NCBI GenBank assembly: GCA_024803745.1
Contig: JANJXV010000024.1
Location: 5,612,106 to 5,676,105, forward strand
Source of the DNA: Megascapheus bottae
Taxonomy: Eukaryota > Chordata > Mammalia > Rodentia > Geomyidae
Reading direction: 5' to 3'
Length of the DNA stretch: 64,000 nucleotides
The notes beneath the pieces were generated by a model, which searched no databases, was not told where the DNA came from, and saw nothing but the letters and a program-made list of their open reading frames with translations. This document shows, one piece after another, positions 34,893 through 47,315 of the stretch. A program made the translations under genes and the position numbers. Positions within the stretch are counted from its first letter, which is position 1. Every line of letters starts with the position of its first letter.

Positions 34893-34988
34893 TTTATTTT
34901 TTATTATCAAAGTAATGTATACAGGGGTTACAGTTACATTCACCGGTGGGTGCATTACTTCTCACACACTGATACCCCACACCCCCTA
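34893..34988 (-). mobile_element. Very short L1 3' end, reverse
   Basis: GTATACAGGGGTTACAGTTAC, CATTACTTCTCACACACTG: only about 95 bp of the inverted 3' UTR is present. Confidence 0.82.
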
Positions 34989-36116
34989 GTATTTTTACGT
35001 TTTAAATTTGCTTCCCAAGGGAAATAGTGTATATAAATTTTTGTTCATAAAGTTATGATTTGTAGTAAATGTGCTATATTAAAATTTAGGGAAGAAAAGA
35101 TAGAAGAATTATGAACATAGGAAAGAATAGTTAATATGAATAGATCAATATGGTTTCATAAGTCACCCTTGGCCCTTTCTTATTTTGCATTTATTATGTT
35201 GACAGACATCAGAAATAAGAATGATGGAAGCTCAAGCAGTTACTGAAATACTACCGATTGCAATCTATATTTCACACTAGCCCCTCATTCAATAGGTAAA
35301 CAGATTTTAAAGTTCTTCAGGTGCTTTGCCTCCTGCCTGGCCTACATTGAGAATGAACTATGGAGGACGCATGGCACTTACAGTCATAGAATGATTATTT
35401 TAATGTTGGACACCAGTGTTGAGTGTTTAGTGAAAATGCTCAACGTGCCCAAAGAGCACTTAAGTGTGTATAAATAAAATATAACAACAGTCCATTTTAG
35501 TGGAATTTCAGGAATATCTTTAAAGTTAACATTGAAAAAGATGCACTGTGTGATCTAGTGTAAAAGAAATAAGAATAGATGTGGGTGAGTGACAGTGCAG
35601 TTGACTATATTTTACCCTGGACTCCTAATCTGGTGATCTGGGGTTTGGAAGGAAATAGATCCTGATGGTTGTGTTCCTAAGGTCAAGATTAATGACTTTA
35701 GAAGATACTGAGAAACTTAATGTCATTTTTCCATTTTATGTGAACACAATGAAAATTACCTTCCATGAGCTAGTAAGAGAACCCTCCCAAAACCAGATGC
35801 TGTTAACACTCTGACCCTGGACTCTAAAGTTCTCTTTTGAGCCATATTATCTATTATGTATGTATATACAATGTATGTATATATGTGTATATACATATAA
35901 TTCAAAATATGCATATGTGTATATATACATGCATGCACATGTATGTATAAATATTTACATAGGATGCAAAGCTCTAATCTAAGGAATTGTAAGGATGAAA
36001 ATGATTTCTCAAAAGAGTAACCAATGAATGTAGAGTCTTGTTTGAAACCTGCATGTGTAAAGATGTCTAGTGTACTGAAGTGGGAGGGTGTAAGAACTTT
36101 TGATGAAACACACTTT
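34989..36116. other. Unrecognised sequence, no gene
   Basis: Contains an interrupted TATG/TATA run (35856-35900). The minus-strand open frame at 35756-36208 runs from the SINE at 36130 into simple sequence and is not a gene. Confidence 0.5.
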
Positions 36117-36129
36117 AAAAGCCTCTGCA

Positions 36130-36217
36130 TGGGCCGGGAGTTTGACCTAGTGGTAGAGTGCTTGCCTAGCATGCACGAAGACCCCGGTTCGATTCCTCGG
36201 TACCACATACATAGGAA
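36130..36217 (+). mobile_element. Stand-alone IDL monomer SINE
   Basis: Only the tRNA-Ala/ID-like left unit is present, with A-box-like TGACCTAGTGG and an intact B box GGTTCGATTCC, ending at CATACATAGG plus a few As. A 13-bp TSD with one mismatch (AAAAGCCTCTGCA / AAAAGCCTCTACA) lies at 36117-36129 and 36218-36230. The missing Geo unit is therefore not a later deletion reaching the flank. Confidence 0.9.
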
Positions 36218-36230
36218 AAAAGCCTCTACA

Positions 36231-37321
36231 ACATAATTAGATATAAAATTCTATATTTGGATTGTCCAAAGTAAATATCATACTTAGTAGTCTCATAGGA
36301 AACTTTTATTTAACTACAAACTCTGCAGTAACTAGTTGGAGTATGCCTGATTAAAGCAGGCAAGCACAAGCATGCATATGTCTGTAAAAATACCTTCATA
36401 CAAAGTGTCCAGATAGAGAGAATTCATCATTGTATGATGAACTTTTGTTTGTCATCCTAGGGGTGGTACATTATTATGACATTGTAGGTAATCCACTCAA
36501 AGAGACTGACAAGCCAGTACCATCCACCCAAAAATTTCCATGGCTTGAAGAGTTCAAGTGAAGGGTAAACTACATCTCGACCTCCAAAGGAAAGGTAAAC
36601 CAGAATCATTATTACATCTTAAACTATTCAAGAAACTTTTGTTCAGAAGTAGGGGTTGATTTATAATGTGTATTTTCAGTATTGTAGAATTTGGAGCATT
36701 TGGTAGGTACATTTTTATTCCAAATGATAAAGGGCTTTCTGAAAAAAATAATAGCTTTTCCAATAGAAGAAGCAACTCCACAAAGCACTCACTGCCATGG
36801 GGACTTACTTAATAGGAGATGGATGAGCATTGCTTACAGAGGCTGGACCTGGTATTCCTTCACTGAGATTGAGGTTGGTCTCTGTGACCTTTCTGTCTCT
36901 AAGAAGTTGTGATTATGGACTTTGAACTGGTTTTCTCTTTATTTTGCTACATTGCTGGGAAAGTAAAAAACCTGATGCAATTTTAAAATGACTTATCCCA
37001 GTGCTACTTTCTGATAGTGGGGATACTTGCTTCTGAATTATAGTTGATGCCTTAGATTTTTGTGCAGATAAAACTCTGAATGTGATTGTTAGGATTGTTA
37101 CTGTTTCTAACTGCAAAACAAGGCAACATTATAATACAGTAAATCACACACACTCAATGGTAAGTAATGCTTTTTGAACCAGACCACACCTACCAGGAAG
37201 CAGAATAGTCGTTGGAAAACCATTAGGTAACTATTGGGAGTATCTATATACAGTATTGTACATTCAAAATAACTCCAAGCTTTGATATATTACTCATTGA
37301 ATAAAATCTTTTTGTCATCAT
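36231..37321. other. Unrecognised sequence, no gene
   Basis: Short open frames overlap on both strands (36554-36912) and none resembles a known protein. Confidence 0.5.
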
Positions 37322-37790
37322 TTGCTTTTTTTAAATTATATTTTATTTTGTTGTAAGGTGATATGCAGAAAATTTACAGTTACACGAGTAAGTTAATGAG
37401 TACACTTCCGTTGAACATTTTCATACCCCCCCTCCATTTTCCCTTTCACTTTCCCTCCCCCAATTCCCCTTCACCCAAGCCCCCAAGTTGTAAAGTACAT
37501 TTCCAACATAATATTTTCTGAGTATTGCTGTTGCATTGGTTCACAATTTGTTCTTTGTTTCACCATTTTATTATGCCCCTTTCCTTCCCCAAATCAGATA
37601 AACATATATACACGGCACAGGGTACCAGAAACAAAAATAAATGATGGCAGGGAATAAACCAAAGAGGGAAATTGACAGGAAAAAGAATAACTTCACACAG
37701 TACATTAAAAAGAGCAAGAACAACAAAACCTTCTTGCTCCCATATCTTGGAGTTAATTTTAATTAGCATCATTTTATATGGTCATCTGTA
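37322..37790 (-). mobile_element. Older L1 3' UTR, reverse
   Basis: TTTACAGTTACACGAGTAAG, a long pyrimidine block, CCCAAGTTGTAAAGTAC and CACTTTATTATGCCCC-like blocks match the element at 5461-5705 but extend further. The upper limit is uncertain. Confidence 0.7.
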
Positions 37791-37792
37791 CA

Positions 37793-38215
37793 AAATTATT
37801 GAAACCTTGGGCTCTTCTAGCAGAGATTTGCAATAGAGCAAAACCTAGATACATAAGGCCATACAGTATGACGCTAAATGAAAGGACTTCCAGGATATAG
37901 AAACAAAAGCCATATAATGAGTGATTGTTGTCCTTAATGTATTATGTTATCTCTCATCTCTTTTGCTGTCCCTTGGTTATCTCATATTGTTGCAGTATTT
38001 CACTTTGTTATCTGATATATTGGATATATATGTATTTGGTTATTTGAAATTGGATAGGGAAGGGGTGAAAACAAGATGAGGGGTGGTTGTGGGGGGGAGG
38101 GAAATGGGGACCAAGACATGTGAAAGGGTATCAATGTATGTGAATTAATGTACCTTCTAGCTGGCGAATATAATGTAACCCTTCTATTAATTACAATAAA
38201 AAAAGAAAAAAGAAA
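37793..38215 (+). mobile_element. L1 3' UTR insertion
   Basis: Runs from GAAACCTTGGGCTCTTCTAG, just after the ORF2 stop, through the G-rich tract (38060-38106) to ATTACAATAAAAAAAG and a long A-rich tail up to about 38242. It abuts the reverse-strand L1 on its left. Confidence 0.9.
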
Positions 38216-38242
38216 AATACAAGAAAAAAATAAAAATAAAAA

Positions 38243-40215
38243 ATGGTGGTCCTTTCCAGGCTTCAGTATATTCATCATATTGGTAAGCTAAACTCACTTC
38301 TGTTTGTGAAATTATTTGTGAAACTCTTCTCACAAAAACATAATTCATCTTCTGTATGGAATTCAATAAAAGATACATAATTAAGTGGAGACAGACTGAA
38401 GAACATTAAATTTTAAATTTGCTACTTCCTTCTACTTCCTAACATATTAGAATATCAGATTTGTCAAAAACCTTAAATTATATCTCTGGTAGCATAGATA
38501 ATAATAACCCATATTTGAAAGACATGTATCTTGAGAATTTGACTGCATGATCTCCTTGATAGAAAATATAATCCTTATAAAAATTTGTGTAAAACAGTGA
38601 AGGTACTCCATCCTAAGTTTAACAAATTTCCAAAAGTACCCATAAGTTAGGACAGTATAGCTTTTCTTTTAGAAATTGACTCTATAAATAGACAAACTTT
38701 TGCAAGAAACTAAAACTATACTCTGTATAATACATTTTTGAAGGCAAGAAAAAAAATAAAAAGTCTTCATTTTAAACTACTGAATAGAATGAGAAACTTT
38801 CTGAAATTTTTGAAGCAATTATTAACTATCTTATATAATTTTTCATATGAACAAAATATTTCTCTATTCAGCAAGAAGAAAAGTATCTGCTAGACTGCTA
38901 AGGTTTTTTGCCCTCACCCCTTTTGTTTATTTTCTGGAGATTTTCCCTTCTTAACTTAGGATCTTTTGTTATTCTTAATACTATTTTTATGAAGGCAGTA
39001 ATTTATTTGATTGTTTAGTTGTAAATTTATCATATTTTACTCATTTTTAATTGGGTTTTACGTGGCTTATTATAGTAATATTGACCTTATATCCTTTATG
39101 TAAACGTAATATTGAGTTTTTAACCTAAAACTTTATTTCTGGATACAAAGTTGTAAAATAAATGCTAGGAAAAAAAGGTGAGGCTTAGCTTGGTCTGATT
39201 TTATTATGTTATACTTACCACATAGTTTCTTATTTACATCTGTTGACATCAAGTACATTCTCACACACAAAACAAATTTTTCTCAAATACATAGTGTATC
39301 TCTACACTACATTTGTCCAGAAAACTATGTTGTCAATTCATATGGTTAAGGGAAATTGAGCAGGAGAATTTATCTATGCAGGGACCAGGGACTCAGCATA
39401 CTAAGGGCTTCATAGCTGGATCTTCCTTTTGGAGTGCAAAATAGAAACATTTATTCAGGCATGTCCTATATTTATATTCATCAATCAAATTAGTTTGTAT
39501 ATAGGAGCATTTTACTATGAGACTGAATTTTTATGAGGATATTTTATTTCTTTAGAGTCCATTGTGATAAAACTTACCTCACTTTGAAATAGATAAGGAA
39601 ATCGGTGGAATATCCACCTCCTCAGACAGGCAGTATTAGCATACTTGAGTCACATTGTCCGTATTAGCACAGAATTATCTTCCCCCTACTATGAATTGTT
39701 TCACTGAGAGTTTCAGACATTTTATATTTGCAATTATGGAAGTAAGATGCCTTATCCAAATTTGAGTAATTCTCATTATCATTGTGGTATAATATTTGAA
39801 GACTACAGATGTTAGAAGTGTGTGGGCTTTTGAAGGAAATTGAGGAAATTACAGTTTTCAGATGTTCAATTATTGTTTCAGTGACAAACTGTGGAAATGG
39901 TTAACATTTTTTCAAATCCCAAATGTGCCAATGTACCTAAGACTTACATAGTATCTACTGAATATATCTGCTCAATTGTGTCACATTTTATTTCATCATT
40001 TTTATGCACTTCATTACTTTTATAATTACTTACATATAAGATAAAAGGGATAGAAAACAGAAACAGCCACAAAGGAAAAAAACAGAAAAAATATAGATGA
40101 AACAAAAAAAGAAAAAAAGAAAAAAAACAAGAAGCAAAATAACAAAGTGTTTTGTTTGAATTTCTTGTTCATTTCAATAAGCATAATTTTATATTATCAT
40201 ACACACATAGATATT
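38243..40215. other. Unrecognised AT-rich sequence
   Basis: No gene or transposon recognised. An A-rich stretch lies at about 40072-40145. Confidence 0.5.
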
Positions 40216-40221
40216 GAACGT

Positions 40222-40418
40222 TTGTTTTATTTTATTTTATTTTGCCAGTCCTGGGGCTTGAACACAGGGGCCTGAGCACTGCCCTTGGGTTTTCTCAAGG
40301 CATTTGTGCCATAGCCCCATTTCTGGCTTTTTCTATGTATGTAGAACTAAGAAATCAAACCCAGGTCTTCGTGCATGTTAGGCTAGCACTGTTACCACTA
40401 GGCCAAACTTCCTGCCTG
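40222..40418 (-). mobile_element. IDL-Geo dimeric SINE
   Basis: (TTTTA)n tail complement, inverted Geo unit (CAGTCCTGGGGCTTGAAC), inverted IDL unit (GAAATCAAACCCAGGTC). More diverged than the copies at 40877 and 41468. TSD not resolved. Confidence 0.87.
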
Positions 40419-40419
40419 T

Positions 40420-40612
40420 AATCCGTTTATTTATTTATTTGAAATAGGAAATGGAAGGGGGAAAACAAGATGATTTGGAGTGGGGTAGGGAGAGGGAAAA
40501 GGGGCCAAAAACATGAGAAGGGGTATCAAGGTTCAGAAGTAATGCACCCACTACCTGATGAATGTAACTGTAACCATCTATACATTACTCAGACAATAAA
40601 ATACAATTAAAA
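40420..40612 (+). mobile_element. L1 3' UTR end
   Basis: Starts at about GTTTATTTATTTATTTG, has the G-rich tract (40450-40502) and ends CAGACAATAAAATACAATT. It directly abuts the reverse SINE on its left. Confidence 0.85.
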
Positions 40613-40876
40613 TAAAAGAATATACGCCTGTGGTCTTGTATGAATATCTAAAGACCTAGGTAATTGACCATTTCCCATTGTATTCTATTTTTTGTATTTT
40701 ACCATCAAGTGTGTTTACTTATTGATTTATGGGTACATGTTAGTTAAGTTAGGGATACCACATAACCTGTTTCTCTGGGACTAGCTCACTCATCTTTCCA
40801 TTTCTGAAAAATGTCACAATTCCATTCTTTCAGATGGAAGGATAAAATACTATTGTGCATATATGGCACATTTCTT

Positions 40877-41091
40877 TTCTTTTCTTTCTTTGTTTTTTTT
40901 GCCGGTCCTGGGCTTGAGCTCAGAGCCTAAGCACTGTCCTTGGGCTTTCTCAAGACTAGTGCTCTACCACTTGAGCCTCAGCACCACTTCCAGCTTTTCT
41001 TTTTGCCTTTGTATGTGGTACCGGAGAATGGAACCCAGGTCTTCTTGCATGATAGGCAAACACTCGACCACTATGCCAAACTCCCGGCACC
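40877..41091 (-). mobile_element. IDL-Geo SINE inside an old L1
   Basis: Complete inverted dimer after a T-rich tail. A 15-bp TSD with one mismatch (TATGGCACATTTCTT / TATGCCACATTTCTT) lies at 40862-40876 and 41092-41106. The duplicated bases belong to the host L1. Confidence 0.94.
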
Positions 41092-41457
41092 TATGCCACA
41101 TTTCTTGGTCCATTAATCTACTGAGGGAAATCTGGGTTGATTCCATATTTTAGCCATGGTAGAAAACGCTACAATAAACATGGTTTTACTGTTAGCTCCA
41201 CTGCGGCCTAGTTTGTGATAAATTGGATAAATGCCAAGGAGAGAAATTTGGGGGTCATATGGAAACTCGATTTGTCCTCTTAGGAACCTCAATATGGCTT
41301 TCCAGAGAGGTTGAATAACTTTATATTCCCCCTAACAGTAAAGAAGCATTCTGTTTTGACCACATCCCCACCATATTCTATTAGTGTTAGTTTTCTTAGT
41401 AGTGGCCATTCTAACTAGAGTGAGGTGGCATGTCAATTTTATTTTGAATTTGATTTG

Positions 41458-41467
<10 letters not shown>

Positions 41468-41488
<21 letters not shown>

Positions 41489-41670
41489 GCCAGTCCTGGG
41501 CTCATGTCCAGGGCTTGAGCACTGTCCTTGGACTTTCTCAAGGCTAGAGCTCTACCACTTGAGCCTCAGCACCACTTCCGGCTTTTTTTTTTTTTTAGCT
41601 ATGTATGTGGTACCTGGTCTTCATGCATGCTAGGCAAGCATGCTACCACTAGGCCAAAGTCCCGGCCCCA
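41468..41670 (-). mobile_element. IDL-Geo SINE inside an old L1, B box deleted
   Basis: Inverted dimer with a T-tail of more than 20. In the left unit GGTACC runs directly into TGGTCTTC, so about 15 bp that carry the B box are missing. A 16-bp TSD with one mismatch (GATTTGCAGTTCTTTT / GATTTGTAGTTCTTTT) lies at 41452-41467 and 41671-41686. Confidence 0.93.
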
Positions 41671-42769
41671 GATTTGTAGTTCTTTTATGGCCAGAGATGT
41701 TGAACATTTCTTCCTCTATTTTCATTCTTTCTTCTACTGAGAAGTTTGTCTTTAAGTCTTTAAGAAATTTATTAATTGGGTTTTTGTGGATTAATTTTTT
41801 TGCTTTAAATATATTTTAGATAGAAGTTGTCTGATGCATAGCTGGTAATTTTTTTTCCTATTCCATGGACTTTCTGTTTATCTTACTAGCTGTGTCCTTT
41901 GCCATACAGAAACTTCAGTTTGATGCAATCTCATATATTCAGTCTTTGATTTGTCGTGATTCTAGATCTTTTCTTAGGAAATGTCTAGCCACAATTAGGA
42001 GCCCTAGTGTTTCTCCGAATGTGTAATATATACACTGTAAGTGGCCTTACACTGCGAATTGATTTCGTGCAGGGTGATATCTAAGGATCTAGCTTCTCGT
42101 TCCTGTATGTGTATAGCCATGCAAGGCAGCACCAATTGTTGATGAGGCTCTTCATCTTGTGTTTTTGTCTCTCTTATCAAACATTAGGTGGCTTTAGGTC
42201 TGTGGGTTCACTTCTGGGTCTTCATTTCTGGTTTTCATTTGTCCTCAGGCCTATTCTTAGGCCAGTACCAAGCTATTTTTATTACTATGCCTTTATAAAA
42301 GCATTTCAATTCCTACAACAAAGTTCTCCCTTATAAGGATTGTATTTTCTATTCAAGATCCTTTATATGACATATGAATTTTTGGACAGCTTCCTCTCTA
42401 TTATCATTGAAAAATATTGGGATTTTGATGGATATTGCATTGAATTTGTAAATTACTTTGGGCAGTATTGCTTATTTTCACTGTGTAAATCTTTCTGATC
42501 CAGGATCATAGAAGGTTTCTCCATTTCCTTAAACTTGCTTTAATTTCTTTATCCAGATTTTTAAAGTTTTCATGGGAGAGGATTTCATATCTTTAAGTTA
42601 ATTCCTAATTGTTTTTTCCCAAGGCTGTTATAAATAGAGTGGCTTTCCTGACTGCAGTCTCACTCTTCTCATTGTTGGCATACAAAAGCTGTTGTTCATT
42701 GTTTTCATTTTCCCATGCCCTAGCTACTCACTAATGATGATTTTTTATGAGCAGAAAAATGTATATTTA

Positions 42770-43300
42770 ATAAGGTTTCATTTATAACTATTTTATTTGG
42801 TGAATATTACTCAGATACTATATTGAGAAATCTTTAGTTAGCCTTGGCATACGTATTTTTTTTCATTTTGTATTGGAGATTTTATACCTCAGATTTTACA
42901 CTTAGATCCCAGAGTCATTTTATTTTCTTTTTTTTTTTAGATGAGAGTTGTACATAGTTGTTGCATATTTGTGTTTCATATGTGTGTGTTTGTTTTACAA
43001 GAAGGACAGTTGTTCTAGCATCAATTGTTTGAAAAAGGATTCTTTATCCATTATATCTTTATCATTTATGTGGGTCAATATACTGCTTTATGAAGACTGA
43101 TTTTCTTTTATGACATTACACTGTGATGATTACTATCACTTAAAAAACTTGAAATCAGTAAACCTAGTACATATTTATAATTCTTAAAATTATCTGATTA
43201 ATTGTGATTTTTTGTACTTTCTTATTAATTTTAGACTCTTTCCCATTCATCTTGAGATTCATGCTGCAATTGGGTTGGATAGTAGAGCATTTCACTGAAA
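42770..43300 (-). mobile_element. Ancient L1M ORF2 relic, reverse
   Basis: GAGAAATCTTTAGTTAGCC, TACACTTAGATCCCAGAGTC, GTTGTTCTAGCATCAATTG and CTTGAAATCAGTAAACC follow in the order expected of the inverted ORF2 of mammal-wide L1M. It is much more diverged than the L1 next to it. Confidence 0.65.
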
Positions 43301-44607
43301 AAATATTTTACACATTAATGAGTTTTCAGAATCATAGGCATATTATTTTCTTCCATTTATTTATTATAGTAATGAGTTACAGATTATAATGCACACATGG
43401 TGCTCATGTCTAAAATTTTGACATTTATATTTTCTGCTTTTATTCAAAGCAAACTTTTTTTGAAAATATGGATTGATATATTTATATGTTCTTTGTTTTT
43501 TACTGCAATATTTTTGCTTTCAAAATCATCTGTTTTGCTTGTATATGGAATAACATTCCTAACAATTTTTAAGTGTAGCTAACATAGAATCCTTCCATAC
43601 AGAAGTAGTTAAAATATAATTTTCAAAATACTCTACTTTAGAATATTGGCTATTTTGAAATAAAGTCACTTGATAACAGTAGGTACAAGAAGGTCATTCT
43701 GACCTTCACATTACATTTTGAAAACATGAGATGAAACTCCCATGTGAAAGATACCTTTCTTATATTGGAAGGAAAATAACTTTCTTATCATGAAAGATGG
43801 AAGTTGAGCTTGTGAGTATTCCACACAGACATATTATATTGATTCTCATAAAATTATTTTCACATATTCTAGGTATTTTTCTCAATTTATTACTCTAATT
43901 TCCTATATAAGTATTACACTGTAACTGTATCTTTCTCACTTTATTTCCTTATGAGGGCTCCGACGTGACATAAAATTTAGATTACTTCGATTAAATAAAT
44001 TTGTATTCTTTTCTCCTGTAGTGTTTCATTTCAATCTAATTCTCAGGTTCAGATGAAAAACTCTAATAAGGTAGTTGTGAATTTTCCCCTCCACTATAAA
44101 CTTCATGGAGCCTGTGTCCAGAGCAAGTTTCCCATGTAAAGATTTATCTAGATGCTACATAGGTTTTTCTACAAGGATACTTGGACCAGCAAGCTTCTTT
44201 ACACATGGGGAAAAGCATGAAGAAACAGAAATGGATTATTTGTAACTGAAGTAAAAATGCTTTCTGCTTTAAAATGCTTCCTTTTGAACTAAGAATCAAT
44301 GCTGTTATATTTATATTTTCCTAAATTTTCTTATCTCAATAATTCCTAAATGATTTAATGTTCCTGATATCTAGGTCTTCTGTTTGTTCATAGTCAATTT
44401 ATTATTATAAGCATATTATTCATACTGCTCTTAGATATTATATTAGTTTTAAAGTCTGTCATGTTGTTAACCATTTATTAGTTTCAATATTTCATTAAAT
44501 GGTTTATATCCCTTCACATTAAGTACAGAGAGGCTGTGTGTGTAATTTAGAATCAAATTCAGTTTTATTTTCCTTGTGTATATAAGGTACTGATGCATGT
44601 TTCCAGC

Positions 44608-44608
<1 letters not shown>
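43301..44608. other. Unrecognised AT-rich sequence
   Basis: Could continue the ancient L1 for a short way. No gene seen. Confidence 0.4.

Positions 44609-44645
<37 letters not shown>
44609..44645. repeat. (CA)n microsatellite
   Basis: About 18 CA units. Confidence 0.97.
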
Positions 44646-44647
<2 letters not shown>

Positions 44648-44899
44648 TAAAGCAAACACAACTTTTTTATCTGATTTTTCATACTTGTTTTAAAATGTAA
44701 TTGTGAATGGTTTAAATACACTTATTTTCTTCAAGTTTACTCTAGGTAGAAACATGCTAAGAAGTATAATAAAATAAGCTACCTTTTACTTTAAGCAAAT
44801 ATTAATGAAGATCTTCATTTCTTTGAATGATGTATGTATCTAGGTCTTAATATTTTCCTTATGCCTAGAGTTTTAATTCACATTACCAAAATGTATATA

Positions 44900-45160
44900 T
44901 ATTTGTATGTCTGAAGTTGCTATTAGGTGTCTTTCCCTTTTAAATGGAATTTTAATGAATTACAGAATTCTGAGTTGGCAGATAATTTTCTGGTATTTAA
45001 GTTATGCTGCTTCATTGTCCTCTAACTTCCATATTTTTGTAGTAAATTTGACTTACTTTTATCAAAGTTTTCCTTTGCATAATTCAGCATTTTCTTTGCT
45101 TACCTTCACAGTTTCTGGTTTGGTTTTCTGTCCAGAATTTACATATTCTGCACCTAAATT
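44900..45160. mobile_element. Possible ancient LINE fragment
   Basis: ACAGAATTCTGAGTTGGCAG followed by TGCTTCATTGTCCTCTAACTT recalls a motif of ancient L1M/HAL1 elements. Orientation was not decided. The overlapping 97-codon open frame shows no protein motif. Confidence 0.35.
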
Positions 45161-45318
45161 TTCAAATGGGCTATTGATGTGGCATATTTATCCTGACTGA
45201 AGTCTATAATACTCTTGGCTCTATAATTTAACACAATTTGTGTGAACACACACATTATACTAGCATGTATATATGCAATTGTCTTGGCACTGTATTTTAA
45301 CACCCATTGTACACATGT

Positions 45319-45319
<1 letters not shown>

Positions 45320-45374
<55 letters not shown>
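45320..45374. repeat. (CA)n microsatellite
   Basis: About 27 uninterrupted CA units. Confidence 0.97.
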
Positions 45375-45375
<1 letters not shown>

Positions 45376-47026
45376 ATAAGCTGTCCGTATCCTCTATTGC
45401 TCAATCTGGCATCATTGATAGTTTCTGTCCAATACTTACCCTGATCCTCTGTGTCTACTTAGGGTACAAATGACAGACTTTGGTAAAGTGCTCATCTTCA
45501 TTTGTTTTCTAAAACCCCACATAGTCTTATATATTGCTTTGAATGTTCTGAAGGGTAGACAAGAGCAATTTTAGCCAGTGATTCTCATTAGAATAGATCA
45601 TCAAAATGCTTACCAGTTCTGCTAAAGAAAACAGAATAATTATTTCTCATGACTGTACATAGTTTGCCTCATTTTTTTATATGAGCTGACTGTCTCATAC
45701 TAGGTAAGGATTATTCTATTTTAAAAAATGAGCCTAGAGACAGTGTTAACATTCAAGTCTTTTGAACAATGTCTGGAGGATAGAAGAATGAATATAACAG
45801 TCATTTAAAATGCACAGCCACCTTTAATTAGACTTCTTTAACCTTGCAGGCTCAACAAATGATTTTAGCTAGATCAAGTGAGTTTTTGTTAGTGTTTTTA
45901 GCATGATCTCAGATATTAATTGAAAGCCTCTACACAGGCTTAAGGGAATTGATGAGGAATGTAATGAGAGTGGGCTTTTGGCATCAGAAAAATTGTTCCC
46001 TCTGTAACAATGAGAATACACATAAAGGTTATAGGGAAAGTTTCTCTAGCTTCCTTGAGGAATTTATTATAGATTTGTTGAGTTTTTTTGGCTCAATAGT
46101 CAGTTATAGCTTTGAGAGCTAAATTGTCTGACATAAGCAGAACTTAAGTTCTCATTAGAACAAACATTTTCTATGAGCTTATGCTGCTTTGCATTTGATT
46201 ATCCTGCTTATTTTCTCTGATTAAAAGTGATTCATATGTTGAAGATCACTGATACAGAAACCTTAGAGCTAGGGAATAATATTAAACAAATGGTAAAACT
46301 TCTGTTCTATGGATGGAAATTATTCTGTCTCAGCAGCATTTACATACATGCAGATTTATTGCTACTTGCATAACACCATAAATGTTTAAAACATGCTAAC
46401 TTAATCACATACTGTTAAATATCTGTGCATTGATGTTTGTAAAAGTACTGCAAGGCTACATTACTGAGGAATATTAAGGCACATTCAATATTCTCTCTAG
46501 TTGAAATTACTTTATAATGACACTGTTCTCATTTCAGGCATTTCATCAAGGATTAAAAAGTGACTTTCTGATGATGAAACTTTCTGTGTCCTTGCAAGAA
46601 TTAGAATTTACAATAAAATCTCATTAATTCAGACATCAGTGTTCCCAAATCTGTGAAAATTGAGGAAAGCATTAAAGTGGTGTTTAAATTCCTATACCTA
46701 TAGCGAGAGTACTTGGTGCACAAATGGATGCGGTTATAATGATTAAGCTACTCATAAGGACAATTGAAACATTCTCAGGAAATCACATTCAGTTCAATTT
46801 ATTCTGTGTGTTTACAGATTATTTTTATCCATTTATGGGAGCTCAATCTTAAATCTGTGTGTAGGTCATGCTGTTCTAAGCCAGAACAGAGAATGCTATA
46901 ATCAAACACACTACTTTACAATATAGTTATCTTAGCTTCTGATAATGTAAAATTTTCTTCTAAATTGGTAACAATTACTGCAGTTATTGGTTTTTATTGA
47001 TATCTATTATTTTCTCAAGGGGAGTT
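45375..47026. other. Unrecognised, low in transposons
   Basis: About 1.6 kb without a recognisable transposon, the kind of interval worth testing for conserved non-coding DNA. A very weak MIR-like trace lies at about 45707-45750. No exon seen. Confidence 0.4.
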
Positions 47027-47315
47027 TCCTTACTTTTATTGTAATAATAGAAGGGATACAGTTATATTCGTGAGTTAAAAAGAGCATTACTTCTCACACA
47101 TTGATAGCCCTTCTCATGTTTTTTCCTCATTTCCCTTTCCCCACCCCTCCCCTCATCTTGTTTTCCCCTTCCCTTTCCTATTTCAAATAAACAAATAATT
47201 GTACATAAAATATACCAGAAAACAAGATATTATAACAATATGAGCATAACCAAGGGACAAACAAAAGAGATGAGAAATAGCATAGTACATTAAGAACAAC
47301 AATGTACTGTCTACA
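47027..47315 (-). mobile_element. L1 3' UTR, reverse
   Basis: AGAAGGGATACAGTTATATTC, TTACTTCTCACACATTGATAG and TCATCTTGTTTTCCCCTTCC are followed by the complement of the middle 3' UTR up to CATTAAGAACAAC. It lacks ORF2. Confidence 0.88.

Larger units (their letters stand above)
40725..42695 (-). mobile_element. Long old L1 ORF2 relic, reverse, hosting two SINEs
   Basis: Without the two SINEs about 1.5 kb of ORF2 complement is readable in order. Markers are the C-terminal codons (ATACTATTGTGCATATATGG), CTTTCCAGAGAGGTTG, the stretch GTGTCCTTTGCCATACAGAA, and further upstream ATTGCATTGAATTTGTAAAT, which codes in the reverse-transcriptase region. Many stops and indels break the frame, so no protein is made. 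IDL-Geo copies at 40877-41091 and 41468-41670 split it, each with a TSD made from L1 sequence. Confidence 0.85.

Noticed and set aside
35756..36208. 150-codon minus-strand open frame
   Set aside because: It starts in the IDL SINE at 36130 and runs through a TATG/TATA simple region; no protein motif.
37322..38215. Inverted L1 pair as one palindromic element
   Set aside because: The two halves belong to different L1 subfamilies (older reverse, younger forward), so the arrangement is probably coincidental.
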